Positions 28,605-37,211 of a stretch of DNA of 64,000 nt are shown one piece after another (positions within the stretch are counted from its first letter, which is position 1; each line of letters starts with the position of its first letter). A program made the position numbers and the translations under genes. The stretch comes from Streptomyces sp. TLI_146 (lineage in GTDB: Bacteria; Actinomycetota; Actinomycetes; Streptomycetales; Streptomycetaceae), in the NCBI RefSeq assembly GCF_002846415.1, contig NZ_PJMX01000001.1, forward strand, positions 4,712,001 to 4,776,000. The letters are read 5' to 3'. Below the pieces are notes generated by a model. The model was not told the origin of the DNA. It searched no databases and worked only from the letters and a program-made list of their open reading frames with translations.

Positions 28605-29722
28605 ACCCGCGCCACCTCTCCGGCGGCGACCTCGTACCGCGCCCCCGCGAGGACGCCCGGCACGTCGTCGTCCACGGCCGCCGTGACCAGCACCTGCTCG
28701 CCCGGGGCCACCAGCTCCGCCAGTCGTTCGCGGCGCCGGGCGTCCAGCTCCGCGAAGACGTCGTCCAGGACCAGCACGGGCTCGTTGCCCTCGGCCCGCA
28801 GCAGGTCGTACGAGGCGAGCCGCAGCGCCAGCGCGTACGACCAGGACTCGCCGTGGCTGGCGTACCCCTTGGCGGGCAGCTGGCCGAGCTTGAGCAGCAG
28901 GTCGTCGCGGTGCGGCCCGACCAGGGTGACGCCCCGCTCGATCTCCTGCTTGCGTACGTCGGCGAGCGCGGCCATGAGCTGGCCGTACAGGTCCTCACGG
29001 GCGACGGCCTCGCCCTGCGCCGAGGGGCGGTACTCCAGCGCGACCGGGCCGCCGCCGGGCGCCAGCTGCTCGTACGCCTTGTCGGCGAGCGGCTGGAGCG
29101 TCGCGATCAGGTCGAGGCGCTGGGCGAGCAGCTCCGCGCCCGCCCGCGCCAGATGCTGGTCCCACACGTCGAGCGTCGACAGGTCCATGCCACGGCCGCC
29201 GTGGCGTCGGGCCATCGCCGCGGACTTCAGCAGGGTGTTGCGCTGCTTGAGGACGCGGTCGTAGTCGGAGCGCACGGCCGCCATGCGCGGGGAGCGCGCG
29301 GTGACCAGCTCGTCCAGGAACCGCCGGCGCTCGCCCGGGTCGCCCTTGACCAGCGCCAGATCCTCCGGCGCGAACAGCACGGTCCGCACTATCCCCAGCA
29401 CGTCACGGGGTCTGACCTGCGAGGAACGGTTGATACGGGCCCGGTTCGCGCGGCCCGGGTTCAGCTCCAGCTCGATCAGCTGGGAGCGCTCGCCCTGGGT
29501 CACGGCCGCGCGGATGATCGCCCGCTCGGCGCCCATCCGCACCAGCGGCGCGTCCGAGGAGACGCGGTGGCTGCCGAGGGTCGCCAGATAGCCGACCGCC
29601 TCGACGAGATTGGTCTTGCCCTGGCCGTTGGCGCCCACGAAAGCGGTGACGCCCGGGTCGAGCGGAACCTCGACCCGGGCGTACGAGCGGAAGTCGGCCA
29701 GCGAGAGATGCGTGACGTGCAT
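28601..29722 (-). CDS. recF: RecF, DNA replication and repair ATPase
   Basis: SMC-like ATPase that with RecO and RecR loads RecA on gapped DNA. The 373 residues have Walker A GANGQGKT at 30-37, the signature SSQVRPRDVLGIVRTVLFAPEDL region in the middle, and Walker B LVLDDVFAELD near residue 330. The start ATG is 43 bases after the gnd stop. It is in the leftward series dnaN-gnd-recF-dciA, the standard Streptomyces order. Confidence 0.97.
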   Translation of the reverse strand: MHVTHLSLADFRSYARVEVPLDPGVTAFVGANGQGKTNLVEAVGYLATLGSHRVSSDAPLVRMGAERAIIRAAVTQGERSQLIELELNPGRANRARINRSSQVRPRDVLGIVRTVLFAPEDLALVKGDPGERRRFLDELVTARSPRMAAVRSDYDRVLKQRNTLLKSAAMARRHGGRGMDLSTLDVWDQHLARAGAELLAQRLDLIATLQPLADKAYEQLAPGGGPVALEYRPSAQGEAVAREDLYGQLMAALADVRKQEIERGVTLVGPHRDDLLLKLGQLPAKGYASHGESWSYALALRLASYDLLRAEGNEPVLVLDDVFAELDARRRERLAELVAPGEQVLVTAAVDDDVPGVLAGARYEVAAGEVARV

Positions 29723-29765
29723 GGTGGTGCGCCGACCTCCCCCGGCCCTGCCAACAGCCTGTGGA

Positions 29766-30644
29766 TTACTTCTTGGACTCGACCGCGTGGCCGCCGAACT
29801 GGTTGCGCAGCGCCGCGATCATCTTCATCTGCGGGGAGTCGTCCTGCCGGGACGCGAACCGCGCGAACAGCGACGCGGTGATCGCGGGCAGCGGCACGGC
29901 GTTGTCGATGGCCGCCTCCACGGTCCACCGGCCCTCGCCGGAGTCCGCGGCGAAGCCGCGCAGCTGGTCGAGGTGCTCGTCCTCGTCGAGGGCGTTGACC
30001 GCCAGGTCCAGCAGCCAGGAACGGATGACCGTGCCCTCCTGCCAACTGCGGAAGACCTCGCGGACGTCGGTGACGGAGTCGACCTTCTCCAGGAGCTCCC
30101 AGCCCTCGGCGTACGCCTGCATCATCGCGTACTCGATGCCGTTGTGGACCATCTTGGCGAAGTGGCCGGCGCCGACCTTGCCCGCGTGGACCGAGCCGAA
30201 CTCGCCCTCGGGCTTGAGCGCGTCGAAGATGGGCTGGACCTTCGCCACGTTCTCGGCGTCGCCGCCGTACATCAGCGCGTAGCCGTTCTCCAGGCCCCAG
30301 ACGCCGCCGGAGACGCCGCAGTCGACGAAGCCGATGCCCTTGAGGCCCAGCTCGACGGCGTGCTTCTCGTCGTCGGTCCAGCGGGAGTTGCCGCCGTCGA
30401 CGACCACGTCGCCGGGGGAGAGCAGCTCGGCCAGCTCGTCGATGGTCGACTGGGTCGCGGCACCGGCCGGGACCATCACCCAGACGACGCGCGGGCCCTT
30501 GAGCTTGCCCACAAGCTCTTCGAGGCTGTGGACATCGGCGACGTCCGGGTTGCGGTCGTAACCGATGACGGTGTGGCCTGCGCGGCGAATCCGCTCGCGC
30601 ATGTTGCCGCCCATCTTGCCGAGGCCGACGAGACCGAGCTCCAT
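29766..30644 (-). CDS. gnd: 6-phosphogluconate dehydrogenase, decarboxylating (short type)
   Basis: Oxidises 6-phosphogluconate to ribulose 5-phosphate with CO2 release in the pentose phosphate pathway. The 292 residues begin with the dinucleotide-binding GLVGLGKMGGNM; VDGGNSRWTDD and the catalytic GAGHFAKMVHNGIEY follow. The length matches the short, usually NAD-dependent Gnd group rather than the roughly 470-residue E. coli type. The ATG at 30644 follows AAAGGATC; upstream starts lack a ribosome-binding site. Presence between dnaN and recF is a shared actinobacterial insertion. Confidence 0.95.
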   Translation of the reverse strand: MELGLVGLGKMGGNMRERIRRAGHTVIGYDRNPDVADVHSLEELVGKLKGPRVVWVMVPAGAATQSTIDELAELLSPGDVVVDGGNSRWTDDEKHAVELGLKGIGFVDCGVSGGVWGLENGYALMYGGDAENVAKVQPIFDALKPEGEFGSVHAGKVGAGHFAKMVHNGIEYAMMQAYAEGWELLEKVDSVTDVREVFRSWQEGTVIRSWLLDLAVNALDEDEHLDQLRGFAADSGEGRWTVEAAIDNAVPLPAITASLFARFASRQDDSPQMKMIAALRNQFGGHAVESKK

Positions 30645-30764
30645 CACATGATCCTTTGACGTTGTGGCGTTCGTACCCGTGTCCGAGACTACGCCCGGAC
30701 ACGGGCACACACCTGTGGGGTCGGCCGCTCAGACGAACGTGGCCCCGCAGGTCAGCCGGGTGGA

Positions 30765-31895
30765 TCAGCCGGAGAGACGCACCGGCATGATCAGGTACTT
30801 GTACGCGTCGTCCGCCTCGGCGTCGAGCGCGGGCTTGCCGCTCAGCAGCGCCGGCTTGGTCGACGTGGTGAAGGAGAGCTGGGCGACCGGGGAGTCGATG
30901 GCGCTCAGGCCGTCGAGCAGGAAGGTCGGGTTGAAGGCGATCGAGATGTCGTCGCCCTCCAGGTTGGCGTCGACCCTTTCCACAGCCTGTGCGTCGTCGC
31001 TGGAACCGGCCTCCAGGATGAGCACGCCCTGCTCGAAGCTGAGGCGGACCGGCGTGTTGCGCTCGGCGACCAGGGAGACGCGCTTGACGGCCTCGACGAA
31101 GGGGGCGGTCTCGATCACCGCCACCGAGTTGAACTCGGTCGGGAACAGCGTCCGGTACTTCGGCAGGTCGCCTTCGAGCAGCCGGGTGGTGGTGCGGCGG
31201 CCGGCGCCCTCGAAGCCGATCAGGCCCTCACCGGCGCCCGAGCCCGACAGGGCGAGCGTGACCGTGTCACCGCTGGTCAGGGCCTTGGCGGTGTCCAGGA
31301 GCGTCTTGGCGGGCACCAGGGCGACCGCGGAGGCGTCCGGGTTCTCCGGCTTCCACAGGAACTCGCGGACCGCGAAGCGGTAGCGGTCGGTCGAGGCCAG
31401 GGTGACCGTGTCGCCCTCGATCTCGATCCGGACGCCGGTCAGCACGGGCAGGGTGTCGTCGCGCCCGGCGGCGATGGCGACCTGGGCGGCGGCGGAGGCG
31501 AAGACCTCACCGGGAACGGTGCCGGTGGCGGTCGGCATCTGCGGCAGCGCCGGGTACTCCTCCACAGGCAGGGTGTGGAGGGTGAAGCGGGAGGAGCCGC
31601 AGACCACCGTCGCCCGTACACCGTCTGTGGAAATCTCCACCGGGCGGTTGGGCAGGGCACGGCAGATGTCGGCGAGCAGGCGGCCGGAGACGAGCACCGT
31701 GCCGTCCTCGTCGACCTCGGCCTCGACCGAGACCCGCGCCGAGACCTCGTAGTCGAAGCTGGAGAAGCTGAGGGCGCCGTCCTCAGCCTTCAGAAGAAGG
31801 CCCGCGAGGACGGGCGCGGGCGGACGGGCCGGGAGGCTGCGGGCCACCCACGCCACCGCCTCCGCGAGAACATCGCGCTCCACCCGGATCTTCAC
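30765..31895 (-). CDS. dnaN: DNA polymerase III beta subunit (sliding clamp)
   Basis: Ring-shaped dimer that tethers polymerase III to DNA. The 376 residues comprise three similar domains; the start KIRVERDVLAEAVAWVARSLPAR (two segments) and the C-terminal YLIMPVRLSG, where clamp-binding peptides dock, are typical. The GTG at 31895 follows CAGGAGGCGG. The upstream 145 bases lead into oriC and carry its promoter. Length equals that of S. coelicolor DnaN. Confidence 0.98.
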   Translation of the reverse strand: MKIRVERDVLAEAVAWVARSLPARPPAPVLAGLLLKAEDGALSFSSFDYEVSARVSVEAEVDEDGTVLVSGRLLADICRALPNRPVEISTDGVRATVVCGSSRFTLHTLPVEEYPALPQMPTATGTVPGEVFASAAAQVAIAAGRDDTLPVLTGVRIEIEGDTVTLASTDRYRFAVREFLWKPENPDASAVALVPAKTLLDTAKALTSGDTVTLALSGSGAGEGLIGFEGAGRRTTTRLLEGDLPKYRTLFPTEFNSVAVIETAPFVEAVKRVSLVAERNTPVRLSFEQGVLILEAGSSDDAQAVERVDANLEGDDISIAFNPTFLLDGLSAIDSPVAQLSFTTSTKPALLSGKPALDAEADDAYKYLIMPVRLSG

Positions 31896-32039
31896 CGGAA
31901 CCGCCTCCTGCTGTTGCTGGCTCGCCCTGCTGGCTTTCGTCGTCGGCTGTATCGCCGGGGACCAGTCTGACGTACGCCGCTGACACTCGGTGCGAGTCGG
32001 GGTCAAGTCGTGCCGAGAGGTCCGGGAGCCGCCGGGCTC

Positions 32040-32610
32040 GAGTTGTGCACAGGCCCCACTTCGAAGCGGAAACCTAGCTAACTCTAAGTGGGAGTAGTAG
32101 TAGGGCCTGTGGAAACCGTGGATAACCCCGTTTTCGCAGGTCAGACCCGGTTTTTTGTCCACCGCGCCTGTGGGTGGAGCCGGTGGACAACTCACCGGTT
32201 CTGTGGACACCCGAAAGTTCTGCACACCCGATGCACAGGCAGGGCCCACTTCTCCCCAGAGCTGTCCCCAGCTTTACCCACGTTCCCCACAGCCCAACCG
32301 GCCTCGTTGGTGTGACGCCTTTCACTCGGCACGGTGATGGAGGGTGTTGCGTTGCCGAACAGTGGACAGCGCTGTGGAGAAGCTGTGGGCAACAGGCCTC
32401 AGCCTGTGGGCCGCCGGTGGACAACTTTGACCACAGGCTGTGGACAGAGAATTCATCCACAGCCTGTGGAGCGCGCTCACGCACAAATCCACAAGTATCT
32501 GACCTGGGGTGATGGAGTATCAGGGCGTCGGCCTGTGGAAGCAATCTGGACAACTGAACAGTCCCCAGGGTGTGGACGGGGAAAAGTCCCCGGATCTGTG
32601 GAGAACCCCC
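32040..32610. other. oriC: Chromosomal replication origin oriC
   Basis: The non-coding dnaN-dnaA interval carries at least 17 sequences matching the DnaA box TTGTCCACA at 7 of 9 positions or better, in both orientations. Starts are at 32043, 32108, 32117, 32155, 32182, 32212, 32283, 32361, 32373, 32384, 32416, 32427, 32439, 32453, 32545, 32571 and 32597. None is a perfect match; most differ at one end base. Clustering in two groups with a gap near 32290-32360 fits the known two-part Streptomyces origin with about 19 boxes. No AT-rich 13-mers like those of E. coli are visible. Confidence 0.95.
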
Positions 32611-32737
32611 TCTGACCGGCGCGTATTCGAACACCCGAGGCCGGAGCGAGCCGTACGGACAGGTCGCGGCGGGCCGTGCACAGGGGCGGAACGGCGCTGT
32701 GGCGAGGCTTCGAGCGGTGCCGGAGAACGCCGCAGGG

Positions 32738-32812
32738 AGGCTCCACGCGCGCGTGGGCGACGGGGCATTCGCGCTGACACCACTGCTCCCGGGCAGCGGC
32801 TCCACGCGCGCG
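32738..32812. repeat. 16-bp direct repeat downstream of dnaA
   Basis: GGCTCCACGCGCGCGT occurs at 32738-32753 and 32797-32812, 59 bp apart start to start, between oriC and the dnaA terminator. No gene is seen in 32611-32826. Significance unknown. Confidence 0.6.
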
Positions 32813-32826
32813 TAGAGCGACAGCAA

Positions 32827-32857
32827 AGGGCGCCCGGGACGGTGTCCCGGGCGCCCT
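32827..32857 (-). terminator. dnaA terminator
   Basis: A perfect 14-bp stem (AGGGCGCCCGGGAC with its complement) and 3-base loop lie 23 bases past the dnaA stop, insulating oriC from dnaA transcription. Confidence 0.85.
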
Positions 32858-32880
32858 CTGAGGCGGTGTGAGCGGTCGGC

Positions 32881-34662
32881 TCAGCCGTTCTTGATGCGGT
32901 TGGTGAGCTCGGTGACCTGGTTGTAGATGGAGCGCCGCTCGGCCATCAGCGCGCGGATCTTGCGGTCGGCGTGCATCACCGTCGTGTGGTCGCGGCCGCC
33001 GAACTGCGCCCCGATCTTCGGCAGCGAGAGGTCGGTGAGCTCACGGCACAGGTACATGGCGATCTGGCGTGCCGTCACCAGGACCCGGCTGCGCGAGGAT
33101 CCGCACAGGTCCTCGACGGTGAGCCCGAAGTAGTCGGCGGTCGCCGCCATGATCGCGCCGGCCGTGATCTCGGGCGCCGAGTCCTCGCCGCCGGGGATCA
33201 GGTCCTTCAGTACGATCTCGGTGAGCCCCAGGTCCACCGGCTGCCGGTTGAGCGACGCGAACGCCGTCACCCGGATCAGCGCGCCCTCCAGCTCGCGGAT
33301 GTTGCGCGAGATCCGGGACGCGATGAACTCCAGCACCTCCGGCGGAGCGTTGAGCTGCTCCTGCACCGCCTTCTTACGGAGGATCGCGATACGCGTCTCC
33401 AGCTCGGGCGGCTGCACATCGGTGGTCAGACCCCACTCGAAACGGTTCCTCAGCCGGTCCTCCAGCGTCATCAGCTGCTTGGGCGGCCGGTCGGAGGAGA
33501 GCACGATCTGCTTGTTGGCGTTGTGGAGCGTGTTGAACGTGTGGAAGAACTCCTCCTGCGTCGACTCCTTGCTCGCCAGGAACTGGATGTCGTCGACCAG
33601 AAGGATGTCCACGTCCCGGTACCGCTTGCGGAAGGTGTCGCCCTTGCCGTCGCGGATCGAGTTGATGAACTCGTTGGTGAACTCCTCGGAGCTCACATAG
33701 CGCACGCGCGTGCCGGGGTAGAGGCTGCGGGCGTAGTGCCCGATGGCGTGCAGCAGATGCGTTTTGCCAAGGCCCGACTCCCCATAGATGAAGAGCGGGT
33801 TGTACGCCTTGGCCGGTGCCTCGGCGACGGCGACGGCCGCCGCGTGCGCGAACCGGTTCGAGGAACCGATGACGAACGTGTCGAAGAGGTACTTGGGGTT
33901 GAGGCGCGCGTGCGGCTCGCCGGGGCCGCCGGGCTGCGCCGAGGACGACGAGGGGCCGCCCATCGGACGCTGGGCGCCGCCGGGCTGCGGGCCGCCATGG
34001 TGCTGCGGGGCCTGCGGCTCGGGGAGGTCGTGCCGCTCATGGCGCTCGTGCCGGTCCTGGCGCTGCTGCTCGTACGGCTGCGACTGCTGCTCGTACGGCG
34101 GGCGCTCGGGCATCTGCGGCTGCCGGTAGTCGTGCTGCGGCTGCTGCGGGCGGGCGGTCGCGTACGGGTCGCGCTCCTGGAAGCCGCCCAGGCGCTGCTG
34201 CTGCCAGGACAGGTCCTCCTGGGCGCGCGGCCAGGCGCCGGGCTCGGGGCGCTGCTGCTGGTAGTCCGGGTAGGCGGGGCGCACGGTCGGCAGGCCGTCG
34301 TCGGCCGGGCGGCCGTAGGCGTCGTCCTGGTAGCGCGGGGGCTGCTGCTGGGGCGGCGCGGACTGCGGGCCGCCGCCGGGGGGCTCGCCCACGGAGTCGT
34401 CGACGGTGATCGCGATCCGGATCTGGCGGCCGCACTCACGGCTGAGCGTGTCGCTGATCAGCGGCGCCAGCCGGCCCTCCAGGACGCGCTTGCCCCACTC
34501 GTTGGGGACGGCGAGCAGCGCGGTGTCGGCGACCAGGGCGAGCGGCTGGCAGCGCTCGATCCACTGCTTGTCCTTGGGCTCGATGCCCTGCTGGCCCTCC
34601 GCGAGGAGCTGCTCCAGCACTCGTGGCCACACTGCGGCAAGATCGGCAGGTACGTCAGCCAC
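32881..34662 (-). CDS. dnaA: DnaA, chromosomal replication initiator
   Basis: AAA+ ATPase that binds DnaA boxes, opens oriC and loads the helicase. The 593 residues include domain I (about 1-95) and a very long Pro/Gln/Arg-rich domain II (about 100-265) with PYEQQ and ERHERHD repeats, which is characteristic of Streptomyces. Domain III has Walker A GESGLGKTH (near 293) and Walker B ILLVDDIQF; domain IV has the DNA-binding signature GGRDHTTVMHADRKI. The GTG at 34662 opens the conserved ADVPADLAAVWPRVL. The gene is transcribed toward oriC; its promoter region has two DnaA boxes, fitting autoregulation. Confidence 0.98.
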   Translation of the reverse strand: MADVPADLAAVWPRVLEQLLAEGQQGIEPKDKQWIERCQPLALVADTALLAVPNEWGKRVLEGRLAPLISDTLSRECGRQIRIAITVDDSVGEPPGGGPQSAPPQQQPPRYQDDAYGRPADDGLPTVRPAYPDYQQQRPEPGAWPRAQEDLSWQQQRLGGFQERDPYATARPQQPQHDYRQPQMPERPPYEQQSQPYEQQRQDRHERHERHDLPEPQAPQHHGGPQPGGAQRPMGGPSSSSAQPGGPGEPHARLNPKYLFDTFVIGSSNRFAHAAAVAVAEAPAKAYNPLFIYGESGLGKTHLLHAIGHYARSLYPGTRVRYVSSEEFTNEFINSIRDGKGDTFRKRYRDVDILLVDDIQFLASKESTQEEFFHTFNTLHNANKQIVLSSDRPPKQLMTLEDRLRNRFEWGLTTDVQPPELETRIAILRKKAVQEQLNAPPEVLEFIASRISRNIRELEGALIRVTAFASLNRQPVDLGLTEIVLKDLIPGGEDSAPEITAGAIMAATADYFGLTVEDLCGSSRSRVLVTARQIAMYLCRELTDLSLPKIGAQFGGRDHTTVMHADRKIRALMAERRSIYNQVTELTNRIKNG

Positions 34663-34757
34663 AAGGCACGCTCTCTCGCAGGTCCCACGAATGTGTGGTT
34701 CTCGGGACGGGATGGAAGGACAGGCAAGGACAGAAAGGAAAAGGTCGCGGTCGAGCC

Positions 34758-34787
34758 AAGGTAGTCGCGGCGACTGACGTGGTTCAA
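34758..34787 (-). promoter_or_regulatory. Probable dnaA promoter
   Basis: On the minus strand TTGAAC (34782-34787), an 18-base spacer and TACCTT (34758-34763) form a plausible vegetative promoter about 90 bases before the dnaA start. The DnaA box at 34792-34800 lies just upstream of the -35. Confidence 0.55.
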
Positions 34788-34791
34788 GTTG

Positions 34792-34812
34792 TTGTCCACA
34801 GGCTGTGCACAG
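34792..34812. promoter_or_regulatory. Two DnaA boxes in the dnaA promoter region
   Basis: A perfect TTGTCCACA (34792-34800, +) and TGTGCACAG (34804-34812, a one-mismatch-class box on the other strand) are adjacent in opposite orientation between dnaA and rpmH. DnaA autoregulation through paired boxes here is described in Streptomyces. Confidence 0.8.
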
Positions 34813-34834
34813 TGGGCCCCGCGGAGGGGCTGGT

Positions 34835-34864
34835 TTGACCGGATGGCGTAGTCGCGCGTACCGT
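34835..34864 (+). promoter_or_regulatory. Probable rpmH promoter
   Basis: TTGACC (34835-34840), an 18-base spacer and TACCGT (34859-34864) resemble a sigma-HrdB promoter, directed at rpmH 183 bases downstream. The rest of 34663-35047 holds the divergent dnaA promoter and leader sequence; no other gene is seen. Confidence 0.5.
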
Positions 34865-35047
34865 AACCAGGTCGAGTTGTCGATGGCTGCTGCCGCCTGC
34901 CTCCGATGGGCAAAGATCACGGTCTGTGATCGTGAAGCGGTGCACTCGGGCGTATTGCGAGCTTCGCGAAACTGCGAGCTTCTCGTGGGCGCACGGTGAC
35001 AGCCAGGCGATGTCCCGCCACCACCGAATCATTTCTGGAGCCCCCGA

Positions 35048-35185
35048 GTGAGCAAGCGCACCTTCCAGCCGAACAACCGTCGTCGCGCCAAGACCCACGG
35101 CTTCCGCCTGCGGATGCGTACCCGTGCCGGCCGCGCCATCCTCGCGAACCGCCGTGGCAAGGGCCGCGCCAGCCTGTCCGCCTAA
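35048..35185 (+). CDS. rpmH: 50S ribosomal protein L34
   Basis: A 45-residue, very basic ribosomal protein: SKRTFQPNNRRRAKTHGFR, then RMRTRAGRAILANRRGKGR. The GTG start follows TGGAG at about ten bases. It is the first gene of the rightward series rpmH-rnpA-yidD-yidC-jag-rsmG found next to dnaA in most bacteria. Confidence 0.98.
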   Translation: MSKRTFQPNNRRRAKTHGFRLRMRTRAGRAILANRRGKGRASLSA

Positions 35186-35203
35186 TCGCATACAGGTCAT
35201 GAC

Positions 35204-35575
35204 GTGCTGCCTACCGAGAATCGGCTGAGGCGGCGCGAAGACTTCGCGACCGCGGTACGCCGAGGACGCCGGGCCGGTCGCCCGCTCCTCGTCGTCCATC
35301 TACGCAGCGGTGCAACGGACCCGCACGCGCCTGGGGAGAGCGCTCCCCCGACGCGTGCGGGTTTCGTCGTCAGCAAGGCCGTGGGCGTAGCGGTCGTCCG
35401 CAACCTGGTGAAGCGAAGGCTTCGCCATCTGATGCGCGATCGGCTGTCCCAGCTGCCCCCCGGTAGCCTGGTGGTCGTACGAGCATTGCCCGGCGCGGGC
35501 GATGCCGATCATGCACATCTGGCCCGAGACCTGGACGCCGCTCTCCAGCGGTTGCTGGGAGGGGGTGCGCGATGA
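35204..35575 (+). CDS. rnpA: Ribonuclease P protein component
   Basis: Protein subunit of RNase P, which helps the RNA subunit cleave tRNA 5' leaders. The 123 residues contain the basic RNR-like signature VVRNLVKRRLRHLMR (residues about 64-78) and an N-terminal LRRREDFATAVRRGRRAGRP. The GTG lies 18 bases after rpmH. The stop overlaps the yidD start (ATGA). The RNA gene rnpB is not in this window. Confidence 0.97.
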   Translation: MLPTENRLRRREDFATAVRRGRRAGRPLLVVHLRSGATDPHAPGESAPPTRAGFVVSKAVGVAVVRNLVKRRLRHLMRDRLSQLPPGSLVVVRALPGAGDADHAHLARDLDAALQRLLGGGAR

Positions 35576-35907
35576 AGTACCCGCTGCTGGCCCTGATCAA
35601 GCTGTACCAGTGGACGATCAGCCCGCTGCTCGGGCCCGTCTGCAGGTACTACCCGTCGTGTTCCCACTACGGATTCACGGCCATTGACCGGCATGGCGCG
35701 GTGAAGGGCACGGCACTGACCGCCTGGCGCATTCTGCGGTGCAACCCGTGGTCGCCGGGCGGCGTGGACTACGTCCCCGAACGCAAGCGCCCTCGTTGGC
35801 ACGAGGCGCTGCGCAATGCCTGGCGCGGCGACAAGGGCGGGCACTTTGCCGCCGAGACCGAGCCCAGCCCGGCCGCAGAGACCTCGCCCAATGCTCAAGG
35901 AGCCTGA
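35572..35907 (+). CDS. yidD: YidD, membrane protein insertion efficiency factor
   Basis: A 111-residue protein of the DUF37/YidD family with the conserved YQWTISPLLGPVCRYYPSCS, YGFTAIDRHG and RILRCNPWSPGG. An amphipathic N-terminal helix associates it with the inner membrane, where it assists YidC. The C-terminal 35 residues form a polar, Ala/Glu/Pro-rich extension not essential to the family. ATG overlaps the rnpA stop; yidC starts 3 bases after its stop. Confidence 0.96.
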   Translation: MKYPLLALIKLYQWTISPLLGPVCRYYPSCSHYGFTAIDRHGAVKGTALTAWRILRCNPWSPGGVDYVPERKRPRWHEALRNAWRGDKGGHFAAETEPSPAAETSPNAQGA

Positions 35908-35910
35908 TTA

Positions 35911-37197
35911 GTGGACACGATTGCCAGTCTGTTCAGCTTTATCACCACCCCTGTTTCCTGGGTCATCGTCCAGTTCCACCGGCTGTACGGCGCGATCTTC
36001 GGTCCGGACACGGGCTGGGCCTGGGGACTGTCCATCGTGTCCCTGGTGGTGCTGATCCGGATCTGTCTGATCCCGCTCTTCGTGAAGCAGATCAAGTCGA
36101 CCCGGAACATGCAGGCGCTCCAGCCGAAGATGAAGGCGATCCAGGAGCGCTACAAGAGCGACAAGCAGCGTCAGTCCGAAGAGATGATGAAGCTGTACAA
36201 GGAGACGGGCACCAACCCGCTCTCCTCGTGCCTTCCCATCCTCGCCCAGTCGCCCTTCTTCTTCGCGCTGTACCACGTGCTCAGCAACATCGCGAACAAC
36301 AAGAAGGTCGGTGTCATCGACCAGTCGCTGCTCGACAGCGCGCGTAGCGCCCACATCTTCGGCGCTCCGCTGGCGGCCAAGTTCACCGACAGCGCCTCCA
36401 AGGTCGACGCTCTCGGCGCCACGCTGACCGACGTCCGCGTCGTGACCGCGATCATGATCGTGATGATGTCCGCCTCGCAGTTCTTCACCCAGCGCCAGCT
36501 GATGACGAAGAACGTGGACCTCTCGGTGAAGACGCCGTTCATGCAGCAGCAGAAGATGCTGATGTACGTCTTCCCGGTCATGTTCGCCGTGATGGGCATC
36601 AACTTCCCCGTCGGTGTCCTCGTCTACTGGCTGACCACCAACGTGTGGACCATGGGCCAGCAGATGTACGTGATCAACCAGAACCCGACGCCGGGCTCGA
36701 AGGCGCAGGCCAGCTACCTGGAGCGGCTGAGCAAGAGCATCGCCGCCCACAGCGACGTCCGGGGCAAGCGCCGTCGCGCCGTGGTCCAGGCGATCGTGGC
36801 CAAGGGCCCGGACCGCAACGACAACGAGCGCAAGTTCATCACCGGCCTGGCCAAGCAGGGCTTCGCGGCCCAGGCCGACGGCTCCGTGGTGAAGAGCGAG
36901 ACCACTGTGGCCGAGGCGGAGGGCAGCGGGCCCAAGCGGCAGCAGCCCAAGCGCCAGACCAAGGCCCAGCGCCAGTCCGGTGCGGCCGCCCAGCAGGGCA
37001 CGGCCGACGCCGAGGCACCGGCGAAGACCTCGCTGGACAAGGGCACGTCGGACGAGGACTCCGGGGCGAAGCAGGACGCGCCGCAGGACGCCAAGTCCAA
37101 GCCGGCCGCCAAGCCGGCCTCCGGTACCGCACGCAGCAAGGCCCAGTCCGGACAGCGCAAGGGTCAGCAGCGGCCCAAGCACCCGTCCAAGAAGTAA
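35911..37197 (+). CDS. yidC: YidC/Oxa1-type membrane protein insertase
   Basis: Inserts and folds membrane proteins with or without the Sec translocon. The 428 residues show the five-helix core, with helices near 30-50, 105-125, 175-195, 205-235, and the cytoplasmic loop RNMQALQPKMKAIQERYK. The large periplasmic domain of Gram-negative YidC is absent, as expected in actinobacteria. The C-terminal 120 residues are a Lys/Gln/Ala/Ser-rich tail, probably for ribosome or RNA contact. GTG start; 14 bases before jag. Confidence 0.97.
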   Translation: MDTIASLFSFITTPVSWVIVQFHRLYGAIFGPDTGWAWGLSIVSLVVLIRICLIPLFVKQIKSTRNMQALQPKMKAIQERYKSDKQRQSEEMMKLYKETGTNPLSSCLPILAQSPFFFALYHVLSNIANNKKVGVIDQSLLDSARSAHIFGAPLAAKFTDSASKVDALGATLTDVRVVTAIMIVMMSASQFFTQRQLMTKNVDLSVKTPFMQQQKMLMYVFPVMFAVMGINFPVGVLVYWLTTNVWTMGQQMYVINQNPTPGSKAQASYLERLSKSIAAHSDVRGKRRRAVVQAIVAKGPDRNDNERKFITGLAKQGFAAQADGSVVKSETTVAEAEGSGPKRQQPKRQTKAQRQSGAAAQQGTADAEAPAKTSLDKGTSDEDSGAKQDAPQDAKSKPAAKPASGTARSKAQSGQRKGQQRPKHPSKK

Positions 37198-37211
37198 GAA
37201 GGAGTCCATCC

